A DNA stretch of 64,000 bases from Aquamicrobium lusatiense (lineage in GTDB: Bacteria; Pseudomonadota; Alphaproteobacteria; Rhizobiales; Rhizobiaceae). This document shows, in pieces, positions 20,405 to 28,769 of this stretch. Under the pieces are notes generated by a model. That model saw only the letters and a list, made by a program, of their open reading frames with translations. It made no database searches and had not been told where the DNA came from. Within the stretch, counting starts at the first letter, position 1. Each line of letters begins with the position of its first letter. Both the position numbers and the translations under genes were made by a program. The DNA is taken from positions 2,747,631 to 2,811,630 of the forward strand of contig NZ_JACHEU010000001.1 of NCBI RefSeq assembly GCF_014201615.1. Direction: 5' to 3'.

Positions 20405-21607
20405 ATGAAGGAAACCATTTCCCCTGCCCTTGCACGACGCATTGCGCTGGCCGCGCAGGGCTTCGGCGCGCCTCGCGCAAAAATTGCACCCGACCGCCGG
20501 CACGTCTCCCGTGTCGTTTCACGCACCGCGCTTTTCCAGATCGACTCGGTCAGCGCCGTGGTGCGGGCGCACTATATGCCGCTCTATTCGCGGCTTGGCC
20601 CCTACCCGCTTTCGCTGCTCGACGACGCGGCCCGTCCGGGAGCGAAGCGCCAGCTTTTCGAGTACTGGGCGCATGAGGCTTCGCTGCTGCCGCTGGAGAC
20701 CTATCCGCTGCTGCGATGGCGCATGGAAAGGGCGGAGCGCGGCGAGGAGATGTATCGCGGACTGGCCAGGTTCGGCCGCGAGCGGGCGGATTTCATCGCG
20801 GAGATATTTCGCGAAGTTGAAACGCGCGGGCCCCTCGCAGCCTCCGACATGGACGGCCACAAGGGCTCCGGCGGCTGGTGGGGCTGGAGCGAAGCAAAGA
20901 TGGCCTTCGAATGGCTGTTCTGGGCAGGAAGAATCACCACCGCCCACAGGCGCGGGTTTGAGCGGGTTTACGATCTGCCGGAACGCGTCCTGCCCCGGGC
21001 GGTCCTCGACCTGCCGGTTCTCTCTGCGGCAGATGCCCAGCGCGAATTGCTGCGCATATCCGCGCGCGCCCACGGCATCGCCACCGCCGCCTGCCTGCGC
21101 GATTACTTTCGACTTGCCGCGACGGAGACCGCTCCGCTCATCGCAGATCTTGTCGAGGAAGGGGAATTGATTCCCGTCACCGTCAAAGGATGGGGCAAGC
21201 AAGCCTATCTGCATCGCGACGCGCGCCTGCCGCGCAGGATCGAGGCCCGCACCCTGCTCGCCCCCTTCGACCCGCTGGTGTTCGAACGCGACCGCACCGA
21301 AAGCCTGTTCGGCTTCCGCTACCGCATCGAGATCTACACGCCGGCCGAAAAGCGGCAATATGGCTACTACGTCCTGCCGTTCCTGCTTGGCGACCGGATC
21401 GTGGCGCGCGTGGACCTGAAGGCGGACCGCCCCGCCGGCACTCTGCGCGTCCATGCCGCCTATGCCGAACCTGACGCGCCGCCTGAAACCGCCGCCGCAC
21501 TTTGCGAAGAGCTGGACCAGATGCGCCAGTGGCTGCAGCTCGACCGCATGGAAATCACCCCGGCTGGCAGCCTCGGACCTGCGCTGGTCGCCATCGCCGC
21601 GCGTTGA
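20405..21607 (+). CDS. ycaQ: YcaQ/AlkX-type DNA glycosylase (winged-helix, interstrand crosslink repair family)
   Basis: A predicted DNA glycosylase of the HTH_42 (AlkZ/YcaQ) superfamily, which unhooks alkylated bases and interstrand crosslinks. About 400 residues, full length. The catalytic-region segment FQIDSVSAVVRAHYMPLYSRLG near residue 42 carries a Q-hydrophobic-D motif (QID) like E. coli YcaQ/AlkX rather than the QxQ of antibiotic-linked AlkZ. The segment LLAPFDPLVFERDRTESLFGFRYRIEIYTPAEKRQYGYYVLPFLLGD is strongly family-like. The start is taken as ATG 20405; a TTG nine bases earlier is in frame. It runs toward the B12 operon, whose promoter -35 overlaps its stop codon. Confidence 0.88.
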   Translation: MKETISPALARRIALAAQGFGAPRAKIAPDRRHVSRVVSRTALFQIDSVSAVVRAHYMPLYSRLGPYPLSLLDDAARPGAKRQLFEYWAHEASLLPLETYPLLRWRMERAERGEEMYRGLARFGRERADFIAEIFREVETRGPLAASDMDGHKGSGGWWGWSEAKMAFEWLFWAGRITTAHRRGFERVYDLPERVLPRAVLDLPVLSAADAQRELLRISARAHGIATAACLRDYFRLAATETAPLIADLVEEGELIPVTVKGWGKQAYLHRDARLPRRIEARTLLAPFDPLVFERDRTESLFGFRYRIEIYTPAEKRQYGYYVLPFLLGDRIVARVDLKADRPAGTLRVHAAYAEPDAPPETAAALCEELDQMRQWLQLDRMEITPAGSLGPALVAIAAR

Positions 21608-21632
21608 CAGTGCGACCCGCCCGAGCCTAAAT
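21604..21632 (+). promoter_or_regulatory. Predicted sigma-70 promoter of the B12 operon
   Basis: TTGACA at 21604-21609, a 17-nt spacer, and CTAAAT at 21627-21632, close to the rhizobial housekeeping consensus. The -35 overlaps the TGA of the preceding glycosylase gene. The expected start point, about 21639, is exactly where the riboswitch P1 stem begins, which independently supports the call. Confidence 0.75.
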
Positions 21633-21639
21633 CCCCGCG

Positions 21640-21812
21640 ACGGTCTCCTCTTTCAAAGAAGGGGAGCTAAGAGGGAACGCGGTGAGGGATTTTTCCCGAC
21701 TCCGCGGCTGTGCCCGCAACTGTAAGCGACGAGTCCTTGCCGGCAGCCACTGGGTGATCCCCGGGAAGGCGGCATCAGGGCGATGACCCGCAAGCCAGGA
21801 GACCTGCCGTCT
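21640..21812 (+). ncRNA. Cobalamin (B12) riboswitch
   Basis: The aptamer elements are all visible. The P1 arms GGTCTCCT (21642-21649) and AGGAGACC (21797-21804) are perfectly complementary. Also present are the conserved GAGGGAACGCGGTG near 21671, the GGCTGTGCCCGCAACTGTAAGCG core near 21706-21728, and the B12-box GCCAGGAGACCTGCC at about 21794-21808. Downstream, GC-rich complementary tracts at 21830-21850 precede the AAGGAG of the first gene and could sequester it. Binding of adenosylcobalamin is expected to reduce expression of the downstream cobalamin genes. Confidence 0.95.
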
Positions 21813-21862
21813 GTACGAGAAAAGCCGCAAGCCTGGCGGGTTTCCCGGGCAAGGAGCGTATT

Positions 21863-22282
21863 TTGGACAGCAATCCCGCCGCCTGCGAAACCGGCCAGTC
21901 CGGCAACCGGACCAGCGGCACCACGATCATCGTCTGCATTTCCTGCCGCGACGCCAGCGGCTCGGATGCGCATCCGCGCGCCGGTGAGAAGCTGGCCGAG
22001 GACGCGCGCCGTGCCGCCGCCGGCCAGCCGGTCGAGGTGCGCACGGTGGAATGCCTCGGCAACTGCAAGCGCCGCCTCAGCGCCTCCATCCTGCACGATG
22101 GCGCATGGAGCTACGTCTTCGGCGACCTCGCCGAGGACAGCGGCGCCGATCTGGTGACCGGCGCGTGTCAGCTGGCCAACGCCGAAGACGGAAAAATTCC
22201 GTGGCGCGGCCGCCCCGACTCACTCAAGCGCGGCCTTGTCGCGCGCATTCCTCCCCTGACCCTTCTGAAGGACCAATCATGA
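21863..22282 (+). CDS. DUF1636 family cysteine-containing protein, first gene of the B12 operon
   Basis: 139 residues with paired cysteines Cys25-Cys28 (VCISC) and Cys64-Cys68 (ECLGNCKR), plus a further Cys in TGACQL. This resembles a thioredoxin-like 2Fe-2S or metal-binding fold, and DUF1636 proteins are recurrently encoded under B12 riboswitches next to cobW. A role in cobalt handling or delivery is plausible but unproven. The start is TTG at 21863, placed by AAGGAG about 7 nt upstream; no ATG fits. Its stop overlaps the cobW start (ATGA). Confidence 0.82.
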   Translation: MDSNPAACETGQSGNRTSGTTIIVCISCRDASGSDAHPRAGEKLAEDARRAAAGQPVEVRTVECLGNCKRRLSASILHDGAWSYVFGDLAEDSGADLVTGACQLANAEDGKIPWRGRPDSLKRGLVARIPPLTLLKDQS

Positions 22283-23316
22283 CCACAAACGCCACCCGCG
22301 TGCCCTGCACCGTCGTCACCGGCTTCCTCGGCGCCGGCAAGACCACGCTGATCCGCAACCTGCTCGAACAATCCGCAGGCAAGCGCCTCGCCCTCATCGT
22401 CAACGAGTTCGGCGATGTCGGCGTCGATGGCGAAATCCTGAAAGGCTGCGGCATCGACACCTGTCCCGAGGAAAACATCGTCGAACTGGCCAATGGCTGT
22501 ATCTGCTGCACGGTTGCCGACGATTTCGTGCCGGCGCTCGACCAGATCCTGTCGCGCACGCCGAAGGTCGATCACATCCTGATCGAGACCTCTGGCCTCG
22601 CTTTGCCGAAGCCGCTGGTGCAGGCCTTCCAGTGGCCGACGGTGAAAAGCCGCGTCACCGTGGACGGCGTCATTGCCGTGGTCGATGGTCCGGCCCTTGC
22701 CGAGGGCAAGGTCGCCTCCGACATGGACGCGCTTGCCGCCCAGCGCGCAGAGGACGAGTCGCTCGACCATGACGACCCGATCGAAGAAGTCTTCGAGGAT
22801 CAGGTGGCCTGCGCCGACCTCATCATCCTCTCCAAGAACGACCTGCTCGATGAAGCTGGTGCGGATCGCGCCCGCAGGATCGTCGATGCCCATATCGGAC
22901 CGGCGGTGAAGGTGGTTCCGTCCGAGCACGGCAAGGTCGATCCCTCGATCCTGCTCGGCCTCGGCCTCGCCGTCGAGGACGACATCGAAAACCGCAAGTC
23001 GCATCATGATGGCGTCGGCGATCACGAGCACGACGATTTCGACACCTTTATCGTCGACATCGCTTCCGTCACCGATCCCGAGGACCTCGCCCACCGCATC
23101 GCCGCTGCAGCCGAGCAGCAGGACGTGCTGCGCGTCAAAGGTTTCGTGGACGTGGCGGGCAAGCCGATGCGCCTTCTGGTTCAGGCTGTTGGTCCGCGCG
23201 TCAATCATTATTATGATCGCGCCTGGACGGCGCAGGACGAGCGCCGTTCGCGGCTGGTGGTGATTGGCCTGAAAGGTCTCGACCAGCCGGCGATCGAAAA
23301 GATACTGGCGGGCTGA
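22279..23316 (+). CDS. cobW: CobW, GTP-binding metallochaperone-like protein for B12 synthesis
   Basis: A G3E-family P-loop GTPase associated with cobalt supply to the cobaltochelatase. 345 residues from the ATG at 22279, which overlaps the previous stop. The Walker A motif GFLGAGKT is at residues 15-22 and the metal-binding CICC at 74-77. A His/Asp-rich loop (SHHDGVGDHEHDD) lies at about residue 237, and the CobW C-terminal domain follows. A longer in-frame extension to 22051 overlaps the upstream gene and is not real. cobN follows after 34 nt, fitting the supply of Co2+ to the chelatase. Confidence 0.95.
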   Translation: MTTNATRVPCTVVTGFLGAGKTTLIRNLLEQSAGKRLALIVNEFGDVGVDGEILKGCGIDTCPEENIVELANGCICCTVADDFVPALDQILSRTPKVDHILIETSGLALPKPLVQAFQWPTVKSRVTVDGVIAVVDGPALAEGKVASDMDALAAQRAEDESLDHDDPIEEVFEDQVACADLIILSKNDLLDEAGADRARRIVDAHIGPAVKVVPSEHGKVDPSILLGLGLAVEDDIENRKSHHDGVGDHEHDDFDTFIVDIASVTDPEDLAHRIAAAAEQQDVLRVKGFVDVAGKPMRLLVQAVGPRVNHYYDRAWTAQDERRSRLVVIGLKGLDQPAIEKILAG

Positions 23317-23350
23317 ACACGGCAGGCGCGCCGCTCATCAGGATTGAACC

Positions 23351-26300
23351 ATGCATATCCTGACCACCACCTCCGCCTCGCTCGATGACGTTATCGAGCC
23401 GGTCGACCTGCGCCAGACGCCGGGCGAGGTGGTGGCGCTGTCCTTCACCGACAGCGATCTGGCGGCGCTTGCATCCGCGTGGAAGGCGGAGGCGGATCGC
23501 CTGCCCTCCATGCGGCTGGCCGCGCTGCGCGACCTGCGCCATCCCATGTCCGTCGATCTGTGGGTGGACAGCGTCGCCAGCCACGCAAAGGTCATTCTGG
23601 TGCGGCTTCTGGGCGGCTATGACTGGTGGCGCTACGGCTGCGACCAGCTTGCCGCCATCGCCCGCGCCAAAGGCATCAGGCTGGCACTGCTGCCCGGCGA
23701 ATGCCGCGACGAGGACGAGCGGCTGGCGCAGGCTTCCACCCTGCCGCGCGAGGAACTTTCCCTGTTGCTGGGCTATTTCCGCGAGGGCGGCCCGGCCAAC
23801 ATGCAGGCGCTGGTGCGGCGTCTCGCAAACCTTGCCGGCCATGAGGCCGAGGCCCCTGCTCCGGAACCCGTGCCGAGAGCCGGCTATTATGAGCCCGGAT
23901 CGGGCGTGGTCGAGACACCGCAGATCGCGGACGAGAGCGCCGCACCCGCCGTGCCGATCCTCTTCTACCGCTCCATGCTGCTGGCGAACGACGTCGCCCC
24001 CATCGATGCGCTGACCGCCGAACTGCGCCTTACCGGCATCGCGGCGGTGCCAATCTTCGTCTCCAGCCTGAAAGACGCAGCCTCTCTCGGCTTCGTCGAG
24101 CAGGCAATCGCAGCTCTGCAACCGACGGCCATAGTTACCGCCACGGCTTTTGCCTCAGGCGCCGAGCCGGGTGCGGAAACCCTGTTCGACCGCACCGGCA
24201 TTCCGGTGTTTCAGGTGATCGTCGCCACGACGAAACGCGAGGCTTGGCAAAGCGGCCAGCGCGGCCTTACGCCCGCCGACCTCGCCATGCACGCCGTGCT
24301 GCCGGAACTCGACGGGCGCATCATGGCGGGCGCGATCTCCTTCAAGGCGGAGGCGGATGTCGATGCCGCACTCGGCCTGTGCGCCAACGTAAACCAGCCG
24401 GTGCCCGACCGCGTAGCGCAGGTGGCGCGGCGGCTTTCCGCTTTCCTGCGGCTGCGCGCCGCGCCGCCAGCCGAACGGCGCGTCGTCATCCTCATCCCGG
24501 ATTATCCGAGCGCGCCCGGCCGCACCGGATATGCGGTGGGTCTCGATGTGCCGAACAGCGTGCTCGCCATGCTGCATGACCTGAAGCATGCCGGCTATGC
24601 CGTTGACCGGATTCCGCAATCGCCGCGCGCCCTGCTCGATATGCTCGACGGTGGCGACCACGGCATTGCCGCCGAGCATTACAGGACGCACTTCGCCCAC
24701 CTGCCCGCTGAAGCACGCGAGGCCGTCCTCGACGCATGGGGCGAACCCGCCGAACCCAGCTTTACCTTCCGGGCCGCCAGTTTCGGCAACGTCACGGTAG
24801 CCCTCGCCCCGGATCGCGGCCGCTCCGAGGACCGCCGGGCCGACTACCACGACCCCACCCTGCCCCCACGCCATGAACTGGTCGCCTTCGGGCTGTGGAT
24901 GCAGAAGGGGCTCGATGCCCATGCCATCGTCCATGTCGGCGCGCATGGCACGCTGGAATGGCTGCCGGGCAAGACGGTGGCGCTTAGCGAAACCTGTTTC
25001 CCCGAAATCGTCACCGGCCCGCTGCCGGTCGTCTATCCATTCATCGTTTCCAATCCCGGCGAGGCGGCGCAGGCCAAGCGGCGCATTTCAGCCGTCACGC
25101 TCGGCCATCTGCCGCCGCCGCTCGCCAGCGCCGGACTGGACGAGCATCAGCAGAAGCTTGAACAGCTGGTAGACGAATATGCGCAGGCCGACGGGCTCGA
25201 CCGCCGCCGCCGCGACCGACTGGCGAAGCTGATCGTGGAAACGGCCTCAGAGACCGGGCTCGCCGTCGAGGCCGGCGTGACAACCACCGACGCGCCCGAC
25301 GAGGCGCTGCGCCGCATCGATGCCTGGCTGTGCGACCTCAAGGATTTCGCCATCAAGGACGGCTTGCACATCTATGGCCGCGCTCCGGCTGACGAAACCG
25401 ATCCGCTGTGCCTGCAAAGCGCGGAAACAGAAAAATCCGGCCTCCTCGCCGCGCTCGACGGCCGCCACGTCACCGCAGGCCCGTCCGGCGCGCCGGCGCG
25501 GGGCCGCACCGACGTGCTGCCCACCGGCCGCAACCTGTTCACCGCCGATCCGCGCACCATGCCCACCCCCACCGCCTTCGACCTCGGCAAGGCGGCGGCC
25601 CATGAGGTGGTGACGACCTATCTGCAAAGCCATGGCGACTGGCCGCGCGCGCTGGTCATCGACCTGTGGGGCTCGGCCTCGTTGCGCACCGGCGGCGAGG
25701 AAATCGCGCAGGGGCTGGCGCTGATGGGCTGCCGCCCGCAATGGGATGCCGCCACCGGCCGCATCACCGGCATCGAGGTGCTGCCACCGGCCGTGCTTGG
25801 CCGCCCGCGCGTCGATGTCACCTGGCGCATTTCCGGCCTGTTCCGCGACATGTTCCCGACCCAGATCGCGCTGATCGACGCCGCCGCGCGCGCCGTCGCC
25901 GCCCGCGACGAGACCGACGACGAAAACCCGCTGGCCGCCCTTGCCCGCGCCGGGGGCCGCATCGGCCCGCGCATCTTCGGCTCCTCGCCCGGCACCTACG
26001 GGGCGGGAATCGAAAGCCTGCTTGCCAGCGGCGACTGGGACAGCCGCGAGGAAATCGGCCGCGCCTATCTGGACAGCGCCTCGCACGCCTATGGCGGCGC
26101 CGAGGGCGAAGGCGTGGCCGCGCCCGGCGCTTTCGCGGACCGGCTGTCGGAGGCCGACCTGCTGGTCCACACCGGCGACGACCCCGGCCGCGACATTCTC
26201 GAAGGCTCCGCCGATGTCGCCTTCATCGGCGGTTTCTCGGCCGCCCTTGCAGCGCTCGGCCGCAATGCCGACGTCATCGTGCTCGACACAACCGATCCGC

Positions 26301-26680
26301 AAAAACCGAAGCCGCGTTCGGTATCGGAGGCGGTTTCGCGCGTTGTTCGCGCCCGCGCCGTCAACCCGCGCTTCATTGCCGGCCAGATGCGCCACGGCCC
26401 GCGCGGCGCTTCCGAGTTCGCGGAAACCGTGGACCGTCTTATCGGCTTCGCTGAAACCACACACGCCATTCCCGGCGCGCTGATCGAGGCCGTTCACGAC
26501 GCCTATCTGGGCGATGACAAAGTGCGCGCTTTCCTGTTGCGCGAAAACCGGGAGGCGGCGGCGCTGATCGCCGAGCGTTTTCTCTCCGCCCGCCGGCGCG
26601 GCCTGTGGCACCCGCTGCGCAACGCGATAGACGACGACCTCGCGGCGCTCATCGCCGAGGCAAGGCGGGTGGCGGCATGA
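23351..26680 (+). CDS. cobN: Cobaltochelatase subunit CobN
   Basis: The large subunit of the ATP-dependent aerobic cobaltochelatase that inserts Co2+ into hydrogenobyrinic acid a,c-diamide; it works with the AAA+ subunits CobS and CobT (chelatase), which are not in this window. 1109 residues, homologous to magnesium chelatase BchH/ChlH, with HVGAHGTLEWLPGK and VDVTWRISGLFRDMFPTQ segments. It is somewhat shorter than the roughly 1270 residues I recall for the Pseudomonas denitrificans protein, but both ends look complete. AGGA lies about 7 nt upstream of the ATG. Its stop overlaps cobG (ATGA). Confidence 0.95.
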   Translation: MHILTTTSASLDDVIEPVDLRQTPGEVVALSFTDSDLAALASAWKAEADRLPSMRLAALRDLRHPMSVDLWVDSVASHAKVILVRLLGGYDWWRYGCDQLAAIARAKGIRLALLPGECRDEDERLAQASTLPREELSLLLGYFREGGPANMQALVRRLANLAGHEAEAPAPEPVPRAGYYEPGSGVVETPQIADESAAPAVPILFYRSMLLANDVAPIDALTAELRLTGIAAVPIFVSSLKDAASLGFVEQAIAALQPTAIVTATAFASGAEPGAETLFDRTGIPVFQVIVATTKREAWQSGQRGLTPADLAMHAVLPELDGRIMAGAISFKAEADVDAALGLCANVNQPVPDRVAQVARRLSAFLRLRAAPPAERRVVILIPDYPSAPGRTGYAVGLDVPNSVLAMLHDLKHAGYAVDRIPQSPRALLDMLDGGDHGIAAEHYRTHFAHLPAEAREAVLDAWGEPAEPSFTFRAASFGNVTVALAPDRGRSEDRRADYHDPTLPPRHELVAFGLWMQKGLDAHAIVHVGAHGTLEWLPGKTVALSETCFPEIVTGPLPVVYPFIVSNPGEAAQAKRRISAVTLGHLPPPLASAGLDEHQQKLEQLVDEYAQADGLDRRRRDRLAKLIVETASETGLAVEAGVTTTDAPDEALRRIDAWLCDLKDFAIKDGLHIYGRAPADETDPLCLQSAETEKSGLLAALDGRHVTAGPSGAPARGRTDVLPTGRNLFTADPRTMPTPTAFDLGKAAAHEVVTTYLQSHGDWPRALVIDLWGSASLRTGGEEIAQGLALMGCRPQWDAATGRITGIEVLPPAVLGRPRVDVTWRISGLFRDMFPTQIALIDAAARAVAARDETDDENPLAALARAGGRIGPRIFGSSPGTYGAGIESLLASGDWDSREEIGRAYLDSASHAYGGAEGEGVAAPGAFADRLSEADLLVHTGDDPGRDILEGSADVAFIGGFSAALAALGRNADVIVLDTTDPQKPKPRSVSEAVSRVVRARAVNPRFIAGQMRHGPRGASEFAETVDRLIGFAETTHAIPGALIEAVHDAYLGDDKVRAFLLRENREAAALIAERFLSARRRGLWHPLRNAIDDDLAALIAEARRVAA

Positions 26681-28134
26681 GCGCCTTCGCCAGACGCGGC
26701 GCCTGCCCCGCGCTTTCCACGCCCATGCAGACCGGCGACGGCCTGCTTGCCCGCCTCAACACCATTGCTGGAGGTTTGCCGCCCAAGGCATTGATCGGAC
26801 TCTGCGAATCGGCGCTGCGCCACGGCAACGGCATCGTCGAGGTGACGGCGCGCGGCTCGATCCAGATCCGCGGCCTCACGCCGCAATCCGCGCAGGCGCT
26901 GGCCCGCGACGTCGATGCTCTGGAGATCGAGGTGCGCAGCGGTGTTCCTGTGGAAACCGGTCCGCTCGCCGGCATCGACGCGCAGGAGATTTCCGATCCC
27001 CGTCCGCTGGCAAATGAGATCCGGGCGGCAATTGAAAAGGCCGGCCTTGGCGCACGGCTCGGCCCCAAGGTTTCCGTGGTGGTCGATGGCGGTGGCCTCC
27101 TGCCGATGGACGGCGTATCAGCCGATGTGCGTCTCACCGCCTGCCGCGACATGGTAGCATGGCACCTTTCCATCGGCGGAACGGCCGCGAGCGCCCGGCC
27201 ACTTGGCTTCGTCGATGAGGCACAAGCCTGCGCCGCAACCATCTTGATCCTCGAAGCCATCGCCACCCTGGGCCGCGAGGCAAGGGCGCGCGATCTGGAC
27301 GCGCAGCATATAGCTGAGAGAACAATCCTCTCAGGCCTGCCCGCCATCTCCCCCACAGGGAGAGAGAAAAGCGGCTTGAATGCCGACTCCGCATTTGCAG
27401 CGCCGAAGACTGGCGAAAGCGCTTTTCAAGCTCCGGTCTCTCGCCTTGTGGGGAAGATGGCCGGCCAGCCAGAGAGAGGTAATCCTCAAGCCCGACCAAC
27501 AGGCACTCCCATCGCCGTATTCCCGCTGGTCGACGGCACATGCGCCCTCGGCATCGCCCTGCCCTTTGGCTCGATGCCGGCCGAAAACATCATCGCTCTG
27601 GCGCAAGGCGCGATTACGCTCGGCGCAACCGAAATCCGCCCCGCCCCATCCCGCGCGCTGCTGTTTCCCGGCATGAGCCTCGACGCCTGCGAAACCCTGC
27701 GCGATGCCGCCACCTCTCTCGGCTTCATTACCGAAGCGTACGACCCGCGCCTGTCGATCGCCGCCTGTCCGGGAGCCCCGGCCTGCGCTTCCGGCCGGAT
27801 CGCCACGCGCGCACTGGCGGAGCGCATCGCAGCGCATGATGCGGATTTGCTCGACGGCTCCTTCACGCTCCATGTTTCGGGCTGCGCCAAAGGCTGCGCC
27901 CACCCTGCACCGGCAGCCATCACCCTCGTCGGCCATTACGGAGGCGCAGGAATCGCGCTAGACGGTAGCGCCAGATCGCCGGAAGCAAGCAGCACGGTGA
28001 TTACCGACACACAGGCCGGAATGGAACGGATCGCTGCGCTGGCGCGCCGGAACCGCCGATCCGGCGAAACCGTGGCCGCCTGCCTTGCCCGTCTGGGTGC
28101 TGGTGCCGTAACAAACGCCTTTGTGCAGGGATGA
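26677..28134 (+). CDS. cobG: Precorrin-3B synthase CobG, with an in-frame palindromic insertion
   Basis: The aerobic-pathway monooxygenase that converts precorrin-3A to precorrin-3B, triggering ring contraction. Related to sulfite/nitrite reductases, with a 4Fe-4S centre; the cluster cysteines lie in CPGAPACASGR and SGCAKGCAHP. 485 residues from the ATG at 26677, which overlaps cobN. Residues about 217-268 (LSGLPAISPTGREK through GKMAGQPERG) are not CobG-like: they are encoded by a 153-bp imperfect palindrome (27327-27479), inserted in frame between the two halves of the enzyme. CobG homology resumes at TPIAVFPLVDGTCALG. The enzyme could remain active if the insert forms a surface loop. Confidence 0.92.
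   Translation: MSAFARRGACPALSTPMQTGDGLLARLNTIAGGLPPKALIGLCESALRHGNGIVEVTARGSIQIRGLTPQSAQALARDVDALEIEVRSGVPVETGPLAGIDAQEISDPRPLANEIRAAIEKAGLGARLGPKVSVVVDGGGLLPMDGVSADVRLTACRDMVAWHLSIGGTAASARPLGFVDEAQACAATILILEAIATLGREARARDLDAQHIAERTILSGLPAISPTGREKSGLNADSAFAAPKTGESAFQAPVSRLVGKMAGQPERGNPQARPTGTPIAVFPLVDGTCALGIALPFGSMPAENIIALAQGAITLGATEIRPAPSRALLFPGMSLDACETLRDAATSLGFITEAYDPRLSIAACPGAPACASGRIATRALAERIAAHDADLLDGSFTLHVSGCAKGCAHPAPAAITLVGHYGGAGIALDGSARSPEASSTVITDTQAGMERIAALARRNRRSGETVAACLARLGAGAVTNAFVQG
27327..27479. repeat. Imperfect palindromic element inserted in cobG
   Basis: The left arm (27327-27366, beginning CCTCTCAGGCCTGCCCGCC) is the reverse complement, with few mismatches, of the right arm (27437-27479, ending GGCCAGCCAGAGAGAGG). 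Inner arms GAGAGA-AAAGCGGCTTGAA (from about 27362) and TTCAAGCTCCGGTCTCTC (to 27442) continue the symmetry. The unit is 153 bp, exactly 51 codons, so the frame is kept. The arm sequence resembles short palindromic repeats common between genes in Mesorhizobium-type genomes (CTGCCGGCCATCTCCCCCACA-like). A 7-bp direct repeat AATCCTC flanks it loosely (27324-27330 and 27481-27487). Confidence 0.75.
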
Positions 28135-28136
28135 GA

Positions 28137-28769
28137 ATGACCGCCTACGACTACATACGCGACGGCAACGCCATCTATGAGCGCTCCTTCGCCATCATCC
28201 GCGCCGAGGCGGACCTGTCACGCTTTTCGCCGCCGGAAGCCGATGTCGCCATCCGCATGATCCATGCCTGCGGCGACATCGAAGCGGCACGGCAGTTCGT
28301 CTTCGGAACCGGCTTCGTGGACGCGGCGCGCGCCGCACTTGCAGCCGGCGCACCCATCTTCTGCGATGCCGAGATGGTGGCACGCGGCGTCACCCGCGCC
28401 CGCCTTCCCGCCGAAAACGAAGTGATTTGCACGCTGCGCGACCCGCGTACGGCCGAAATCGCCGCATCTATCGGCAACACGCGCTCCGCCGCCGCACTCG
28501 ACTTGTGGGGCGAGCGCATGGCGGGCGCGGTCGTCGCCGTCGGCAATGCCCCGACCGCCCTTTTCTATCTGCTCGAAAAACTGCGCGACGGCGCACCGAA
28601 ACCAGCCGCTATCATCGGCATGCCGGTCGGCTTCGTCGGCGCAGCCGAATCCAAGGACGCGCTGGCCGAAAACTCCTATGGCGTTCCCTTCGCCATCGTG
28701 CGCGGCAGGCTTGGCGGCAGCGCCATGACAGCCGCATGCCTCAACGCGCTGGCAAGGCCCGGCCTGTGA
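28137..28769 (+). CDS. cobH: Precorrin-8X methylmutase
   Basis: Moves the C-11 methyl group to C-12, giving hydrogenobyrinic acid. About 210 residues. The catalytic histidine lies in AIRMIHACGD, and the family segments IFCDAEMVARGVTR, VAVGNAPTALFYLLE and GMPVGFVGAAESK are intact. I favour the ATG at 28137, with AGGG six bases upstream; the ATG at 28131 overlaps the cobG stop as ATGA but leaves almost no Shine-Dalgarno spacing. Either would give translational coupling to cobG. Confidence 0.95.
   Translation: MTAYDYIRDGNAIYERSFAIIRAEADLSRFSPPEADVAIRMIHACGDIEAARQFVFGTGFVDAARAALAAGAPIFCDAEMVARGVTRARLPAENEVICTLRDPRTAEIAASIGNTRSAAALDLWGERMAGAVVAVGNAPTALFYLLEKLRDGAPKPAAIIGMPVGFVGAAESKDALAENSYGVPFAIVRGRLGGSAMTAACLNALARPGL

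Noticed and set aside
20283..20522. Minus-strand ORF across the nuoA/glycosylase intergenic region
   Set aside because: It overlaps the start of the strong glycosylase gene on the other strand, lacks a ribosome site and has no recognisable motif.
21627..21860. Short ORFs on both strands over the riboswitch
   Set aside because: The sequence is explained by conserved aptamer elements and complementary stems.
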